This document shows, one piece after another, positions 46,650 through 59,766 of a stretch of 64,000 nucleotides of DNA. A program made the position numbers and the translations under genes. The notes beneath the pieces were generated by a model, which worked only from the letters and a program-made list of their open reading frames with translations, was not told the origin of the DNA and searched no databases. Source of the DNA: CAWFMO01 sp963817065 (GTDB lineage: Bacteria; Actinomycetota; Thermoleophilia; Solirubrobacterales; 70-9); assembly GCA_963817065.1 (NCBI GenBank), contig CAWFMO010000002.1, forward strand, positions 310,001-374,000, given 5' to 3'. Position 1 is the first letter of the stretch, and each line of letters starts with the position of its first letter.

Positions 46650-47037
46650 GCCCGAGCCGCTCCTGCCCGGCGGGCGCCTTGACGCCGTCGCTCGCCGCGA
46701 GCTTTCGCAGCTCGGCGAGCTCGCGCGAGAGGCGGTCGAGCTGGTCTTCGAGCGCCTCGAGGCGGTCGGACATCGAGCGCACCCTGCGCGAGAGGCGGTC
46801 GTGCTCGTCGCCGCTCGCGACGTTGAGCGTCTTCTTCGCAGTCCCGGTGGCGCTGTTGGCGAGATCGCGGGCCCCGAACGCGGCGTGCAGGGCCTGCTTG
46901 AGGACGGGGTTGTCGAGCAGCGCCTGGACCGCGTCGGTCACCGCCTCCTCTCCGCGGGCGGAAATCCGCCCCAGCGGGCCCGAATCTTCGTCCAGCGGGT
47001 CCTCGCCGATCTCGTCGCTGTAAGGGTCAGAATTCAT
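46639..47037 (-). CDS. Acidic/coiled-coil protein, unknown
   Basis: 132 aa. The acidic N-terminus (MNSDPYSDEIGEDPLDEDSG) precedes a helical stretch (TDAVQALLDNPVLKQALHAA FGARDLANS) and a coiled coil (RRVRSMSDRLEALEDQLDRL SRELAELRKLA). It resembles small polyhydroxyalkanoate-associated or membrane-associated helical proteins but has no diagnostic motif. Divergent from the large cell-wall protein gene. Confidence 0.6.
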   Translation of the reverse strand: MNSDPYSDEIGEDPLDEDSGPLGRISARGEEAVTDAVQALLDNPVLKQALHAAFGARDLANSATGTAKKTLNVASGDEHDRLSRRVRSMSDRLEALEDQLDRLSRELAELRKLAASDGVKAPAGQERLGLSE

Positions 47038-47129
47038 GCCTGCCAGGCAAGTTAGCGCGCCGATCGGGGCCGCGGGGCGGTCCGCAAGAGCTGGCAGGAC
47101 CCCTGCATAGACTGTGCGTGACGGTTCCC

Positions 47130-47235
47130 CGTTGCAAACGGGGGGGCGACCAAGTAGTTTTCTCCTGCCTGTACAGGCGTGGGGAGAGGTCGAAAAACCG
47201 CGCGTGCATACGGATCACTTGGGACCAGAGACAAG
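47130..47235 (+). ncRNA. Candidate structured leader RNA upstream of the cell-wall protein
   Basis: Three nested features: a perfect hairpin CCCCGTT-GCA-AACGGGG (about 47136-47152), then a stem CGACC/GGTCG enclosing CTCC/GGAG and the palindrome GCCTGTACAGGC, and a long-range complement CCAAGT (after CGA) with ACTTGG (about 47216-47221) that would compete with the CGACC/GGTCG stem. The alternative pairing suggests a riboswitch- or attenuator-like leader. It does not contain the conserved cores of the c-di-AMP (ydaO) riboswitch as I know them. Confidence 0.4.
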
Positions 47236-47242
47236 CCGCTAA

Positions 47243-49771
47243 ATGAAGAGAACTCTCACACTCGCCATCGCCTTGGGAATGACCCTGGCTGTGGTGGCGG
47301 CGGGCACCGCAACCTCGCTGACGATCGACCTCGGCGGCGGACTCACGGTCCAGGTCCCGACCGGCGGCGTGCTGCCCGCGTGTCTCGACCTCGAGGACAA
47401 CGACGGCGACGGCCTCGTCGACGGCAGCGACCCCGGCTGCGGGGGCAACCCGCTCGGGACCAGCGAGTACAACGCTCCCCCGGCCGGCGGCGGCACCGAC
47501 CCCGGCACCGGTGGCGGCGGCGCCACCCCCGGCGCCACCCCCGAGCCCCAGGGCGGCGCAACGACCGGCCAGACCGGCTCCAGCCCGACCACCAAGCCCC
47601 GCAAGCCCGGCTCCAAGGCGCTCCCCGGCGGCGGCACCGGCGGCGTCGGCACCAAGGGCGGAAAGAAGCAGCGCCAGAAGATCGAAGAGCCCTCCGATCG
47701 AAACCCCGACGGCACCCCGACCGACTCCAACCCGACGCTCTCGATCGGAAGCTACGGCCCCGCCCCGCTCGGGGTCCCCAACTTCATCATCGACCAGTTC
47801 GAGATCCCGCCCTTCCTCTTGCCGATCTACCAGGCCTGCGGGACCGAGTACGGGATCCCCTGGCAGGTGCTCGCGGCGATCAACCGGATCGAGACCGCCT
47901 TCGGGACCAACCTCAACGTCTCCTCGGCCGGAGCCGTGGGCTGGATGCAGTTCCTGCCCTCGACCTGGGAGGCATACGGGGTCGACGCCAACGACGACAA
48001 GCGCAAGGACCCCTACAACCCCGTCGACGCGATCTGCGCCGCTGCCCGTTATCTGAAGGCAGCCGGCGGGACCGAGGACCTGCGCCAGGGGATCTTCGCC
48101 TACAACCACGCCGACTGGTACGTCGATGAGGTCCTGCTCTACGCCAAGCAGTACGGAAAGCTTCCCCCAGACCTGGTCGGATCGCTCACCGGCCTCACCG
48201 AGGGCGCCCACTTCCCGGTCGCCGCCAAGGCCCGCTACGCCGATGACATCTCTGAGCGCGAGGCGCTAAAGCGCTCGACCACGAACAAGCTCGAGGCCGG
48301 AAACGCCGCCGACGTCGTCTCCGACAGCCCGACGCGGCGAGGCATCAACATCTACTCGAGGGTTAACGCTCCGGTCGTCGCGGTCAACGACGGCGTGATC
48401 AAGAAGATCGGCGAGAACGCAGAACTCGGCAAGTTCGTCGTCCTCGAGGACGCATACGGCAACCGCTACACCTACGCCGAGCTCGGCTCGATCGCCGAGG
48501 CCCACGCGGTCCCGAAGGAGAAGGCGCTGACCGCCAAGGACTTCGAGCTCGTCCGTCCCGAGGGCGACCCCCAGCCCGACGAACCGGCGAGCGCCGGCTC
48601 CAACGACGACGCGGCTCCCGCCCCTGCTCCCGCCCCCGAGACCGAAGCTGAGCCCGCCCCGGCCCCGAAGGCCGAGGCCGACGCCGGCCCGGTCAACACC
48701 GAGGAGCTCCGCGAGCGCCTCTTCGCCAACCCCGAGCGCCCCGATAACGCCGAGGGCGCCGAGGCGGCGGGGATCTCCGGCCAGCTCGACTCGCTGCTCG
48801 GCGAGCGCGTCCCCGGCTACGAGACCTTCAAGAACACCTTCGGCGGCGCCTTCGAGTTCGACCAGAAGACGATGGAGCTGAAGCCGCTCAAGGAAGGCTC
48901 CAAGGTCACCGGCGGAACCGAGCTCGGCACGATCGGGGCATCATCCTCGGCGGCCAACGCGGCCGCGGGCAGCGCCCTCGCCCCCCACGTCCACTTCGCG
49001 ATCCGCCCCGCCGGCCGCGGGGCTCCGAAGATCGACCCGAAGCCGATCCTCGACGGCTGGAAGCTGCTCGAGTCGACCGCCATTTACCGCGCCGCGGGCA
49101 AGGACCCCTTCGGCGGCTCGGAGGCGACGATCGGCCAGGTCCTGCTGATGAACAAGTCCTCGCTCCAGCAGCGCGTGCTCGCCGACCCGCGGATCGAGAT
49201 CTACTCCTGCGGTCGAAGCGACATCGAGACCGGCCAGATCGACCGCCGCTCGCTCGCGATGCTCGAATACCTCGCAGAGCGCGGCTACCGCCTGACGATC
49301 ACCTCGCTCAAGTGCGGCCACAGCTTCCTCACCGCATCAGGAAACGTCTCCGCCCATTCGAGCGGCAACGCCGTCGACATCGCCCAGGTGAACGGGATCC
49401 CGATCCTCGGTAACCAGGGCCCCGGATCGGTGACCGAGGCCGTGATCAAGGACCTGCTGAAGCTCCAGGGGACGATGCGCCCCGCCCAGGTCATCTCCTT
49501 GATGGACATGGGATCGCCGACCTTCGTGCTCTCCGACCACGACGATCACATTCACGTCGGCTACACGCCGCTCTTCGGTAACGGCGAGATCGGCGCCCAG
49601 CTCGCAAGGGTGCTGAAGCCCGAGCAGTGGGAGCGGCTGATCGGCCGCCTCGGTGAGATCGAGAACCCCGACGTCCCGGTCAAGCCCTCGAAGTTCTCGC
49701 TCCCGGCGAACGGTGAGATCCCGACGCCCGCCGAGCAGGAGCGGGCGAGCGACTCGCACGTCGGCGAGTAG
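47243..49771 (+). CDS. Secreted multidomain cell-wall protein: transglycosylase + degenerate LytM + M15-like peptidase
   Basis: 842 aa. Signal peptide MKRTLTLAIALGMTLAVVAA. A Gly/Pro/Thr-rich linker (about 45-155) is followed by an SLT-type lytic transglycosylase (about 200-275; LAAINRIETAFGTNLNVSSA GAVGWMQFLPSTWEAYG with the catalytic Glu), then an LytM/M23-like module split by an insert (RRGINIYSRVNAPVVAVNDG ... LAPHVHFAIRPAG) in which the first His/Asp ligands are replaced by Arg/Asn, and a C-terminal M15-like peptidase (SAHSSGNAVDIAQVNG ... SDHDDHIHVGY). It probably cuts glycan strands and peptide crosslinks during growth. A structured leader lies upstream. Confidence 0.85.
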   Translation: MKRTLTLAIALGMTLAVVAAGTATSLTIDLGGGLTVQVPTGGVLPACLDLEDNDGDGLVDGSDPGCGGNPLGTSEYNAPPAGGGTDPGTGGGGATPGATPEPQGGATTGQTGSSPTTKPRKPGSKALPGGGTGGVGTKGGKKQRQKIEEPSDRNPDGTPTDSNPTLSIGSYGPAPLGVPNFIIDQFEIPPFLLPIYQACGTEYGIPWQVLAAINRIETAFGTNLNVSSAGAVGWMQFLPSTWEAYGVDANDDKRKDPYNPVDAICAAARYLKAAGGTEDLRQGIFAYNHADWYVDEVLLYAKQYGKLPPDLVGSLTGLTEGAHFPVAAKARYADDISEREALKRSTTNKLEAGNAADVVSDSPTRRGINIYSRVNAPVVAVNDGVIKKIGENAELGKFVVLEDAYGNRYTYAELGSIAEAHAVPKEKALTAKDFELVRPEGDPQPDEPASAGSNDDAAPAPAPAPETEAEPAPAPKAEADAGPVNTEELRERLFANPERPDNAEGAEAAGISGQLDSLLGERVPGYETFKNTFGGAFEFDQKTMELKPLKEGSKVTGGTELGTIGASSSAANAAAGSALAPHVHFAIRPAGRGAPKIDPKPILDGWKLLESTAIYRAAGKDPFGGSEATIGQVLLMNKSSLQQRVLADPRIEIYSCGRSDIETGQIDRRSLAMLEYLAERGYRLTITSLKCGHSFLTASGNVSAHSSGNAVDIAQVNGIPILGNQGPGSVTEAVIKDLLKLQGTMRPAQVISLMDMGSPTFVLSDHDDHIHVGYTPLFGNGEIGAQLARVLKPEQWERLIGRLGEIENPDVPVKPSKFSLPANGEIPTPAEQERASDSHVGE

Positions 49772-50360
49772 CTGGGCCCTGCCGCTCCTCCCCTTCGTTC
49801 AGTTCGACTACGCGGGCCGGCTCGGCCTCCACGACGGCCGCTATCTGGTCCGCGGCGACGAGTCCGGCGAGGGCGACCTCGAGCGGGTGCTGGTCGTCAC
49901 GACGCTGGGAGCGCCGTTCCCAGGCCGCCGCGGCGGCCGCAAGCGCAAGGCGAAAGCCGTCGAATCGCCCGCCGAGCCCGAACACGTTCCGGTGACGCGG
50001 CTGACCGTCGCCCGCAGCGAGCCGTTCGACGACGCCTCCGGCGCCTCCGCCTGGCTCGAGCGCATCGCCGGCGACCAGCGCGAGCGAGCGGCCGCTGCGG
50101 TCGACGCGGTCGCGGTCGTCAACCGAGCGCTCGGGGCGCTCCGCGAAGCCGCCGAGGACCCGCTCGTCCACGACGTCGGCGCGACGACCGCCCTCGCGGT
50201 GCGGATCGGCTTCGGGTCCGGCGAGCAGATCGCCGACGGCGCCTGGACCGAAGCCCGCCAGCTCCCGCCGCCCCCCACCCCCCGCCGCGAACAGCTCGAC
50301 CCGCACCAGCGGGTCGCCGCCGAGCTCGCGGGCCGCGAGCCGGAAGAGCCTTCCGAGTAA
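49713..50360 (+). CDS. Conserved-looking protein of unknown function
   Basis: About 215 aa from GTG 49713, which overlaps the preceding gene by 59 nt; no better start is seen before the conserved-looking core LPLLPFVQFDYAGRLGLHDG RYLVRGDESG. ERVLVVTTLGAP follows, then a helical region (WLERIAGDQRERAAAAVDAV AVVNRALGALREAAEDPLVH) and a Pro-rich end. No signal peptide or known domain. Codon-position GC is consistent with coding. Confidence 0.6.
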   Translation: MRSRRPPSRSGRATRTSASSWALPLLPFVQFDYAGRLGLHDGRYLVRGDESGEGDLERVLVVTTLGAPFPGRRGGRKRKAKAVESPAEPEHVPVTRLTVARSEPFDDASGASAWLERIAGDQRERAAAAVDAVAVVNRALGALREAAEDPLVHDVGATTALAVRIGFGSGEQIADGAWTEARQLPPPPTPRREQLDPHQRVAAELAGREPEEPSE

Positions 50361-50467
50361 TTGGCCGCGGCGCCTCCACCGACTTCCAGGTAACGGGCTA
50401 GGCCTTACCTCGACAGCCCCTGAGCCGCGTTCCGCAGCGACCGAGGTTGCACCCCACAGTAGGCCTA

Positions 50468-51229
50468 CTACTTCTTCCTCTTCGGCTTCTTGCAGCTCTT
50501 CTTCTTGGCCGCGGCGGCACCCTTCTTCGCCTTCCTCTTGCACTTCTTCTTCGCCGTGGAGGTAGGCGCGGGGGCCGGCGTCGGCGTCGATGTGGTCGTC
50601 GTCGTGACCGGCGGAAGCGGCGTCACGTCGGGATTGACATCGAGGGACCAGCCCCCGGCTATCTGGCCGCCATCCCCGGCGCTGACGTCCCTGACGAACA
50701 GGTTCCAGGTGCCGATCGCGGATGAACCGTTGAAGGTGTTCTCGAAGGTGGCTATGCCGCCATCTCCCGGGCCGGGGTTGGCATATGCCAGAAGCGGGCC
50801 GGGTGCAGGGAAGGAGTCCTGCGCGTCGCAGTGTGAAGTGGGCTTGTACGTGCCCGTCGTCAAGTGGTCGTTGGTGGGAAGCAGACCACCGGAGTCGTCC
50901 AACGTCACGAACGCGCCTGACGCGATTGCGTCCTCGTCCGCGACGCAGCTCATCAGCTTCAGGGCCAGACCGGTCGGCGCAACCAGGACGATGGACACGG
51001 CACCCGGAGCGGCGTGCGTGAAGTTGTCGAGTCCCACGTTGATGTCGGTGATCGGGCCCGCGGTCCCGCTGACGGTGATGCTCGATGGGTACGGGTTGGC
51101 ATTCCCCTGGGTCGGAATGATGATCGGCGTGTCGTTGTTGTAGGTGGTCGCACCGGCGACCGGAGCCGCGATCAGCGCGAAGGTTGAAACAGCCGATGCG
51201 AGTCCCGCTGCCATCGTCATCCGTCGCAT
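50468..51229 (-). CDS. Secreted P-domain-like protein with a CK-rich tail
   Basis: 253 aa; GAGGAGCAGGGG precedes ATG 51229. Signal peptide (AGLASAVSTFALIAAPVAGA). The beta-sandwich core resembles the proprotein-convertase P domain: TVSGTAGPITDINVGLDNF, GAVSIVLVAPTGLALKLMS, and STFNGSSAIGTWNLFVRDV-like SSAIGTWNLFVRDVSAGDGG, without a protease domain. A Thr/Pro linker (TTTTTTSTPTPAPAP) leads to the tail AKKKCKRKAKKGAAAAKKKS C followed by KKPKRKK. Likely an exported carbohydrate- or surface-binding protein. Confidence 0.75.
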   Translation of the reverse strand: MRRMTMAAGLASAVSTFALIAAPVAGATTYNNDTPIIIPTQGNANPYPSSITVSGTAGPITDINVGLDNFTHAAPGAVSIVLVAPTGLALKLMSCVADEDAIASGAFVTLDDSGGLLPTNDHLTTGTYKPTSHCDAQDSFPAPGPLLAYANPGPGDGGIATFENTFNGSSAIGTWNLFVRDVSAGDGGQIAGGWSLDVNPDVTPLPPVTTTTTSTPTPAPAPTSTAKKKCKRKAKKGAAAAKKKSCKKPKRKK

Positions 51230-51325
51230 CCCCTGCTCCTCCGAGTCGAGTTCTGGGCTCCGGGCGCCATTCTATGTCGACGTCCCGCGCATATCAAGAG
51301 TTCCACAGGAGCGCTGCCGCGATGA

Positions 51326-51736
51326 CTAGTCCGTCAGGCCGGCGGATTCGAGAGCTTCTCGAACTTCGTTGGGTCCGCCGGCGAGTAGTTCCATCCGGAT
51401 CACTTTTCCATTGTCAATCGTGCAAGACATGAGGCCCTGAGTCTCGACGCTGTAATCGCTGCCCGGCATCCGTCGAGATAGATGCAAAAGGAAGATGATC
51501 TCTTCGCCGCGGTCGAAGATCTGTTCGATCTCCATGTGGGCATCGGAGGCGAACTCCCACTGGGCTCGGACCACAGCTGCAAGTCCGTCGTGACCATGCC
51601 GCGTACCGGGCTCGACCGCCGTCGGAGCATTGACGTACTGGATCCCAGCGTCGGCGAGGACGAACATGGCTTCGAGGTCGCGACGGTTCCAGGCGTCGAC
51701 CATCCGCTGCACGATCTCTACGTTGTCCTTCGACAT
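51326..51736 (-). CDS. SnoaL-like (NTF2-fold) protein
   Basis: 136 aa. IVQRMVDAWNRRDLEAMFVL ADAGIQYVNAP, RHGHDGLAAVVRAQWEFASD and ESAGLTD-end with alternating beta strands match the cone-shaped SnoaL/NTF2 fold. Such proteins are isomerases, dehydratases or carriers; no specific activity is deducible. Common in actinobacteria as a stand-alone domain. Confidence 0.75.
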   Translation of the reverse strand: MSKDNVEIVQRMVDAWNRRDLEAMFVLADAGIQYVNAPTAVEPGTRHGHDGLAAVVRAQWEFASDAHMEIEQIFDRGEEIIFLLHLSRRMPGSDYSVETQGLMSCTIDNGKVIRMELLAGGPNEVREALESAGLTD

Positions 51737-51923
51737 CGCCCGCGCAGTATCTCGTGCCGAACCGGCCGAGGTAGTCGGTTCGCTTCGCTGCTCCCACTTT
51801 TCTTCGACCTTCCTGCTGCCCGTGCCGCGGCGGGGCTACCCCGATAGCCATGCGCGGCACGGGGCTCGACGACCGGTAACTTGCTCCGCATCGAGCAGGC
51901 CTGACCCGAGACAGAGGAGGAGC

Positions 51924-54323
<2,400 letters not shown>

Positions 54324-54327
<4 letters not shown>

Positions 54328-55078
54328 GCGCCGGCGTCGAGCGCGGCCAGGACCGCGTCGAGGTCGGCGACGACGTCGCCGTCCATGCGCACCGCCGCGT
54401 CGCCGTCATAGGGCGTCGGGCCCTGGGTGACGATCGCGACCCGCCCGCCGGCGTCGAGGGTCACCGAGGGCAGACCGGCGACCGGGTAGACCTCGAGCGA
54501 GGAGCCGACGCAGAGCATCAGCTCGGCGCGGTTGGCGAGCGCCTCGGCCTCGGCCATCGCGGCGGCCGGGAGCAGCTCGCCGAAGAGGACGACGTCGGGC
54601 TTCACCGGGCCGTCGCAGCCGGCGCAGATCGCGACGCCGCTCTCGTCGAAGAGCGCCTCGACCCGCTCCAGGGCGAAGCTCTCGCCGCAGTCCATGCAAC
54701 TCGAAGTCTCGATCGTCCCGTGGACCTCGATCAGGCGCTCGGTCCCGGCCTTGCGGTGGAGGCGGTCGATGTTCTGGGTGACGACGGCCTCGAGCAACCC
54801 GCGGCGCTCGAGTTCGGCGAGCGCGCGGTGGGCGTCGTTGGCCTCGACCCCGCCGAGCGACTCGAAGCGGGGGCGATAGAAGCTCCAGAACCGTTGCGGG
54901 TTCGAGCGGAAGGAGTCGATGTGGGCGACCTCCATCGGGTCGACGTTCTCCCAGATCCCCTTTCCGGGCGTCCGGAAGTCCGGTATCCCCGAGGGGACCG
55001 AGATCCCGGCCCCGGTCAGCGCGACCGTGCACGACGACCCGCGGATCAAGTCTGCGAGCCGCTCCGCGTTTGCGGTTG

Positions 55079-55094
<16 letters not shown>
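54324..55094 (-). CDS. NAD-dependent protein deacylase (sirtuin)
   Basis: 256 aa from GTG 55094, overlapping the beta-oxidation gene stop by 16 nt (TTG 55049 is an alternative). Conserved sirtuin motifs: ALTGAGISVPSGIPDFR, VTQNIDRLHRKAGTERLIEV HG with the catalytic His, zinc Cys pairs CMDC and CAGC, KPDVVLFGE and VGSSLEVYP. Removes acyl groups from lysine using NAD. In several bacteria sirtuins regulate acyl-CoA enzymes, so cotranscription with a beta-oxidation gene is suggestive. Confidence 0.9.
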
Positions 55095-57076
<1,982 letters not shown>

Positions 57077-57151
57077 TTAGTTTCGGTCCTTTGGTCGGGG
57101 ACGGGGCAGGCTAACGGGCCGCCCCCGGACGCGCAGCCGAGGAGGCGGCCC

Positions 57152-57595
57152 TCATGATCTGGCCTCCAAATCGTGCTTGAGGCGCGTAAGTGAGCGCTCG
57201 AGCGAAGCGGCGACCTGGCGGCGGACGAAGAAGAAGTCGGTCAGCGGCCCGAGGATGCCCGGGTGGCGGACCCTGTAGGTCATCTTCTGGCTGAGCTCGA
57301 CCGTCTCGCCGCGGATCTCGAACCGGGTCTCGAGCTCGCCCTCGCTCTCGGGGTCCTCGAACGCGATCCGGTGCAGCTTGCGCGGCTCGTGGTCGAGGAC
57401 GAGCTCCTTGACGAGGCCGCGCCCGGCGCGGTTCGAACGCCACTCGAGCGAGCCGCCGCGCTTCGGGTAGCCCTTCTCGGCCGAGACCGACTCGAAGCCC
57501 TCGACCCAGATCCGCCATCCCTCGGGGTCGAAGTACTTGTCCCAGGCCTCGGCCAGGCTCGAGCCGATCCGCACTGTTGCCGAGGCCTCGCTCAC
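57152..57595 (-). CDS. SRPBCC family protein
   Basis: 147 aa from GTG 57595, four nt after the PadR gene stop. VRIGSSLAEAWDKYFDPEGW, SLEWRSNRAGRGLVKELVLD and ELSQKMTYRVRHPGILGPLT DFFFVRRQVAASLERSLTRL KH fit a START-like fold. Function unknown; cotranscription with a PadR regulator suggests an inducible role, perhaps binding a phenolic or lipid ligand. Confidence 0.75.
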   Translation of the reverse strand: MSEASATVRIGSSLAEAWDKYFDPEGWRIWVEGFESVSAEKGYPKRGGSLEWRSNRAGRGLVKELVLDHEPRKLHRIAFEDPESEGELETRFEIRGETVELSQKMTYRVRHPGILGPLTDFFFVRRQVAASLERSLTRLKHDLEARS

Positions 57596-57599
57596 GGCG

Positions 57600-58061
57600 T
57601 CAGTCGTAGAGCTCGCGCTTGAGCAGCGTCATCGAGCGGATCACCGAGTCGAGGAACGGCTCGACCTCGGCTCGGATCCGCTTGTACTCGCGCCGCCCCG
57701 CCGGGGTGATCGCGTAGTAGCGGCGCGAACGGCGGTCGGGGTGCTCCCAGCGGCCCTCGATCATCCCCTTGCTCTCGAGCTCGCGCAGCAGCGGGTAGAT
57801 CGTGTTCGGGTTGACCGAGATCACGCCCTCGGTCATCGCCTCGATCTCCTCGATCAGGCGGTTGCCGTAGGCCTCCTCCTTGGCGACGAGATGCAGCACG
57901 AGCAGGGGAAAGACATCGCGGCGGCGGATGTCGCCGCCGAACACGTCGGATGGCCGACCGCCCCTCCTACCCGGGCGTTTGGCGCGGGCCGCGTCGGCTC
58001 CCGCTTTCGCGGCCTCCGCTACCGCCTCGGAGACCGGCTTCTTGCCCTCCTCACGGGCCAC
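57600..58061 (-). CDS. PadR family transcriptional regulator
   Basis: 153 aa from GTG 58061. After a basic, Ala-rich N-terminal 40 residues, a winged helix: DVFPLLVLHLVAKEEAYGNR LIEEIEAMTEGVISVNPNTI YPLLRELESKGMIEGRWEHP and a C-terminal dimerisation helix. The start lies 6 nt after TAACAT. Likely autoregulates this operon with the SRPBCC gene. Confidence 0.9.
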   Translation of the reverse strand: MAREEGKKPVSEAVAEAAKAGADAARAKRPGRRGGRPSDVFGGDIRRRDVFPLLVLHLVAKEEAYGNRLIEEIEAMTEGVISVNPNTIYPLLRELESKGMIEGRWEHPDRRSRRYYAITPAGRREYKRIRAEVEPFLDSVIRSMTLLKRELYD

Positions 58062-58073
58062 GCGGCGATGTTA
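58062..58073 (-). promoter_or_regulatory. PadR gene leaderless promoter (-10 TAACAT)
   Basis: Minus-strand TAACAT at 58068-58073, 6 nt, GTG 58061. Confidence 0.45.
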
Positions 58074-58102
58074 CGACTAATAATGCCGCGAAGCTGCGCC
58101 CG

Positions 58103-58675
58103 CTAGACCGGCAGCAGGCTCGCCTTCTTCTTGCACTTCTTGCGCGCCTTCTTCGCCTTCTTCTTCTTGCACTTCTGCAGCGCAGCGGCGCGCTCGCCGG
58201 TCATCCGGTGCAGGGCGTTGATGCTGAACCCGCGTCCGCTCAGTGAGACCGGCACGGGCTGGGAGCCGGAGCCGTTGGTGCCGAGGATGAGGGTCGCGGT
58301 CCTCGTCCCCCCGAGCTGGAAGATGCTTGTCGGCTTGAAGGTGATGAAGAACTGACAGGACTGGGAAGTCTCAAGGATGTTGGTCAACGCGGCGGGGCAG
58401 TTGTTGGTCTGGGAGAAATCACCGGGGTGGGCGCCGGTAAACGTCGGATTGGGGGTGAATGTGTCGTTCGTCGTACACCCGCCCATCATGTCTGGGACCG
58501 TGCAGGAGACAACCACGGTCTCGCTCTGGGGGTCGCTCGGCGTGCCCACCAGCGTGTCGGGAAAGGCGATGCTCGTCGGACTGTTTTGCACGTGGGCGGA
58601 CGTCGCCGCCGGCAGCGCGACGAGAGCGAACGCGGCAGCGGTGACCGCGAAGACGGTGCGGCGAACTCTGTTCAA
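58103..58675 (-). CDS. Secreted choice-of-anchor D-like protein with a CK-rich tail
   Basis: 190 aa from TTG 58675 behind GGGGGACC. Signal peptide TVFAVTAAAFALVALPAATS A. The beta-sandwich resembles choice-of-anchor D/ASPM-SPD-2-Hydin domains (SIAFPDTLVGTPSDPQSETV VV, HPGDFSQTNNCPAALTN, CQFFITFKPTSIFQLGGTRT ATLILGTNGSGSQPVPVSLS GRG). It ends QKCKKKKAKKARKKCKKK ASLLPV, with paired Cys. Likely surface-exposed or cell-wall associated. Confidence 0.75.
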   Translation of the reverse strand: MNRVRRTVFAVTAAAFALVALPAATSAHVQNSPTSIAFPDTLVGTPSDPQSETVVVSCTVPDMMGGCTTNDTFTPNPTFTGAHPGDFSQTNNCPAALTNILETSQSCQFFITFKPTSIFQLGGTRTATLILGTNGSGSQPVPVSLSGRGFSINALHRMTGERAAALQKCKKKKAKKARKKCKKKASLLPV

Positions 58676-58728
58676 AGGTCCCCCCTAGGGATCGGTTTCG
58701 ATTCGCATCCTAGTCACTCGTCCCCGGC

Positions 58729-59766
58729 TCATGGAGAGCCAACCCTCTGCGCCAGCCCCATCGCCTCGGCGACGAGCTCGTAGGAGCGCAGCCTGTCGGC
58801 GGGGTCGTGGACCATCGTCGTCAGCATCAGCTCGTCGGCGCCGCTGCGCTCGACCAGCTCCTCGAGCCCAGCCTTGACCTGCCCCGGATCCCCGATTACT
58901 GCCGAACCCGAAACCGACTTGACCGCGGCCTCCTGCTGGTCGCTGTAGACGTGCTCGGCCGCCTGCTCAGGGGTCGGGAAGCGGCCGGGGTTGCCGGCCC
59001 GCAACCGCGCGAACGAGAGCCGCGCGGGGCCGGCGAGCCAGCGGGCCCGCTCTTCGTCCTCGGCGCAGATCACCGCGACCGCGACCTTGGCGTAGGGGCG
59101 CTCGAGCTCCTCCGAGGGCTTGAAGTTGTCGCGGTAGATCTGGAGCGCCGGAACCGTGTTGCGGGGGCTGAAGTGGTGGGCGAAGGAGAAGCGCCAGCCG
59201 AGCTCGGCCGCGAGGCTGGCGCTGTAGTCGCTCGATCCGAGCAGCCAGGTCTGCGGCTTCGGCCCCTTGCCGGGGACGGCCGTGATCCCGCGGTGGGGAT
59301 CCTCCGCCCCATAGCGGCCCTCGAAGAAGCCGACGAGCTGCTCGAGCTGGCGCGGGAAGTCCTCGACCGAGAGCGGGTCGGCCGAGCGCCGCAGCGCCCC
59401 AGCGGTGATCGGGTCGGTCCCGGGCGCGCGACCGATCCCGAGGTCGATCCGCCCCGGGTGCAGCGCCTCGAGCATCCCGAACTGCTCGGCGACGACCAGC
59501 GGCGGGTGGTTTGGCAGCATCACGCCGCCGGAGCCGATCCTGATCTCCGAGGTCGCGTCGGCGAGCGCCATCATCAGCACCGGAGGCGAGGAGCTCGCGA
59601 TCCCGGGGATGTTGTGATGCTCGGCGACCCAGTGGCGGCCGTAGCCGAGCCGCTCGACGTGCTTGGCGAGCTCGACCGAGTTGCGGAGCGCGTCGGCGGG
59701 CTCGGAGCCCTCGGAGACGATCGCGAGGTCGAGGACGGAGAGCGGGGTCGCGCCGGGTTCGCTCAC
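58729..59766 (-). CDS. LLM-class flavin-dependent oxidoreductase
   Basis: 345 aa from GTG 59766, coupled to the AHSA1 gene by GTGA. Luciferase-like TIM barrel: LDLAIVSEGSEPADALRNSV, HVERLGYGRHWVAEHHNIPG, IRIGSGGVMLPNHPPLVVAE QFGMLEALHPGRIDLGIGRA PG, and TWLLGSSDYSASLAAELG. Uses FMN or F420. The substrate is unknown. Last gene of the ArsR-led operon. Confidence 0.88.
   Translation of the reverse strand: MSEPGATPLSVLDLAIVSEGSEPADALRNSVELAKHVERLGYGRHWVAEHHNIPGIASSSPPVLMMALADATSEIRIGSGGVMLPNHPPLVVAEQFGMLEALHPGRIDLGIGRAPGTDPITAGALRRSADPLSVEDFPRQLEQLVGFFEGRYGAEDPHRGITAVPGKGPKPQTWLLGSSDYSASLAAELGWRFSFAHHFSPRNTVPALQIYRDNFKPSEELERPYAKVAVAVICAEDEERARWLAGPARLSFARLRAGNPGRFPTPEQAAEHVYSDQQEAAVKSVSGSAVIGDPGQVKAGLEELVERSGADELMLTTMVHDPADRLRSYELVAEAMGLAQRVGSP

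Noticed and set aside
47038..47242. c-di-AMP (ydaO) riboswitch before the cell-wall protein
   Set aside because: Context fits, but the conserved cores I know of this class are not visible; kept only as an unassigned structured leader.
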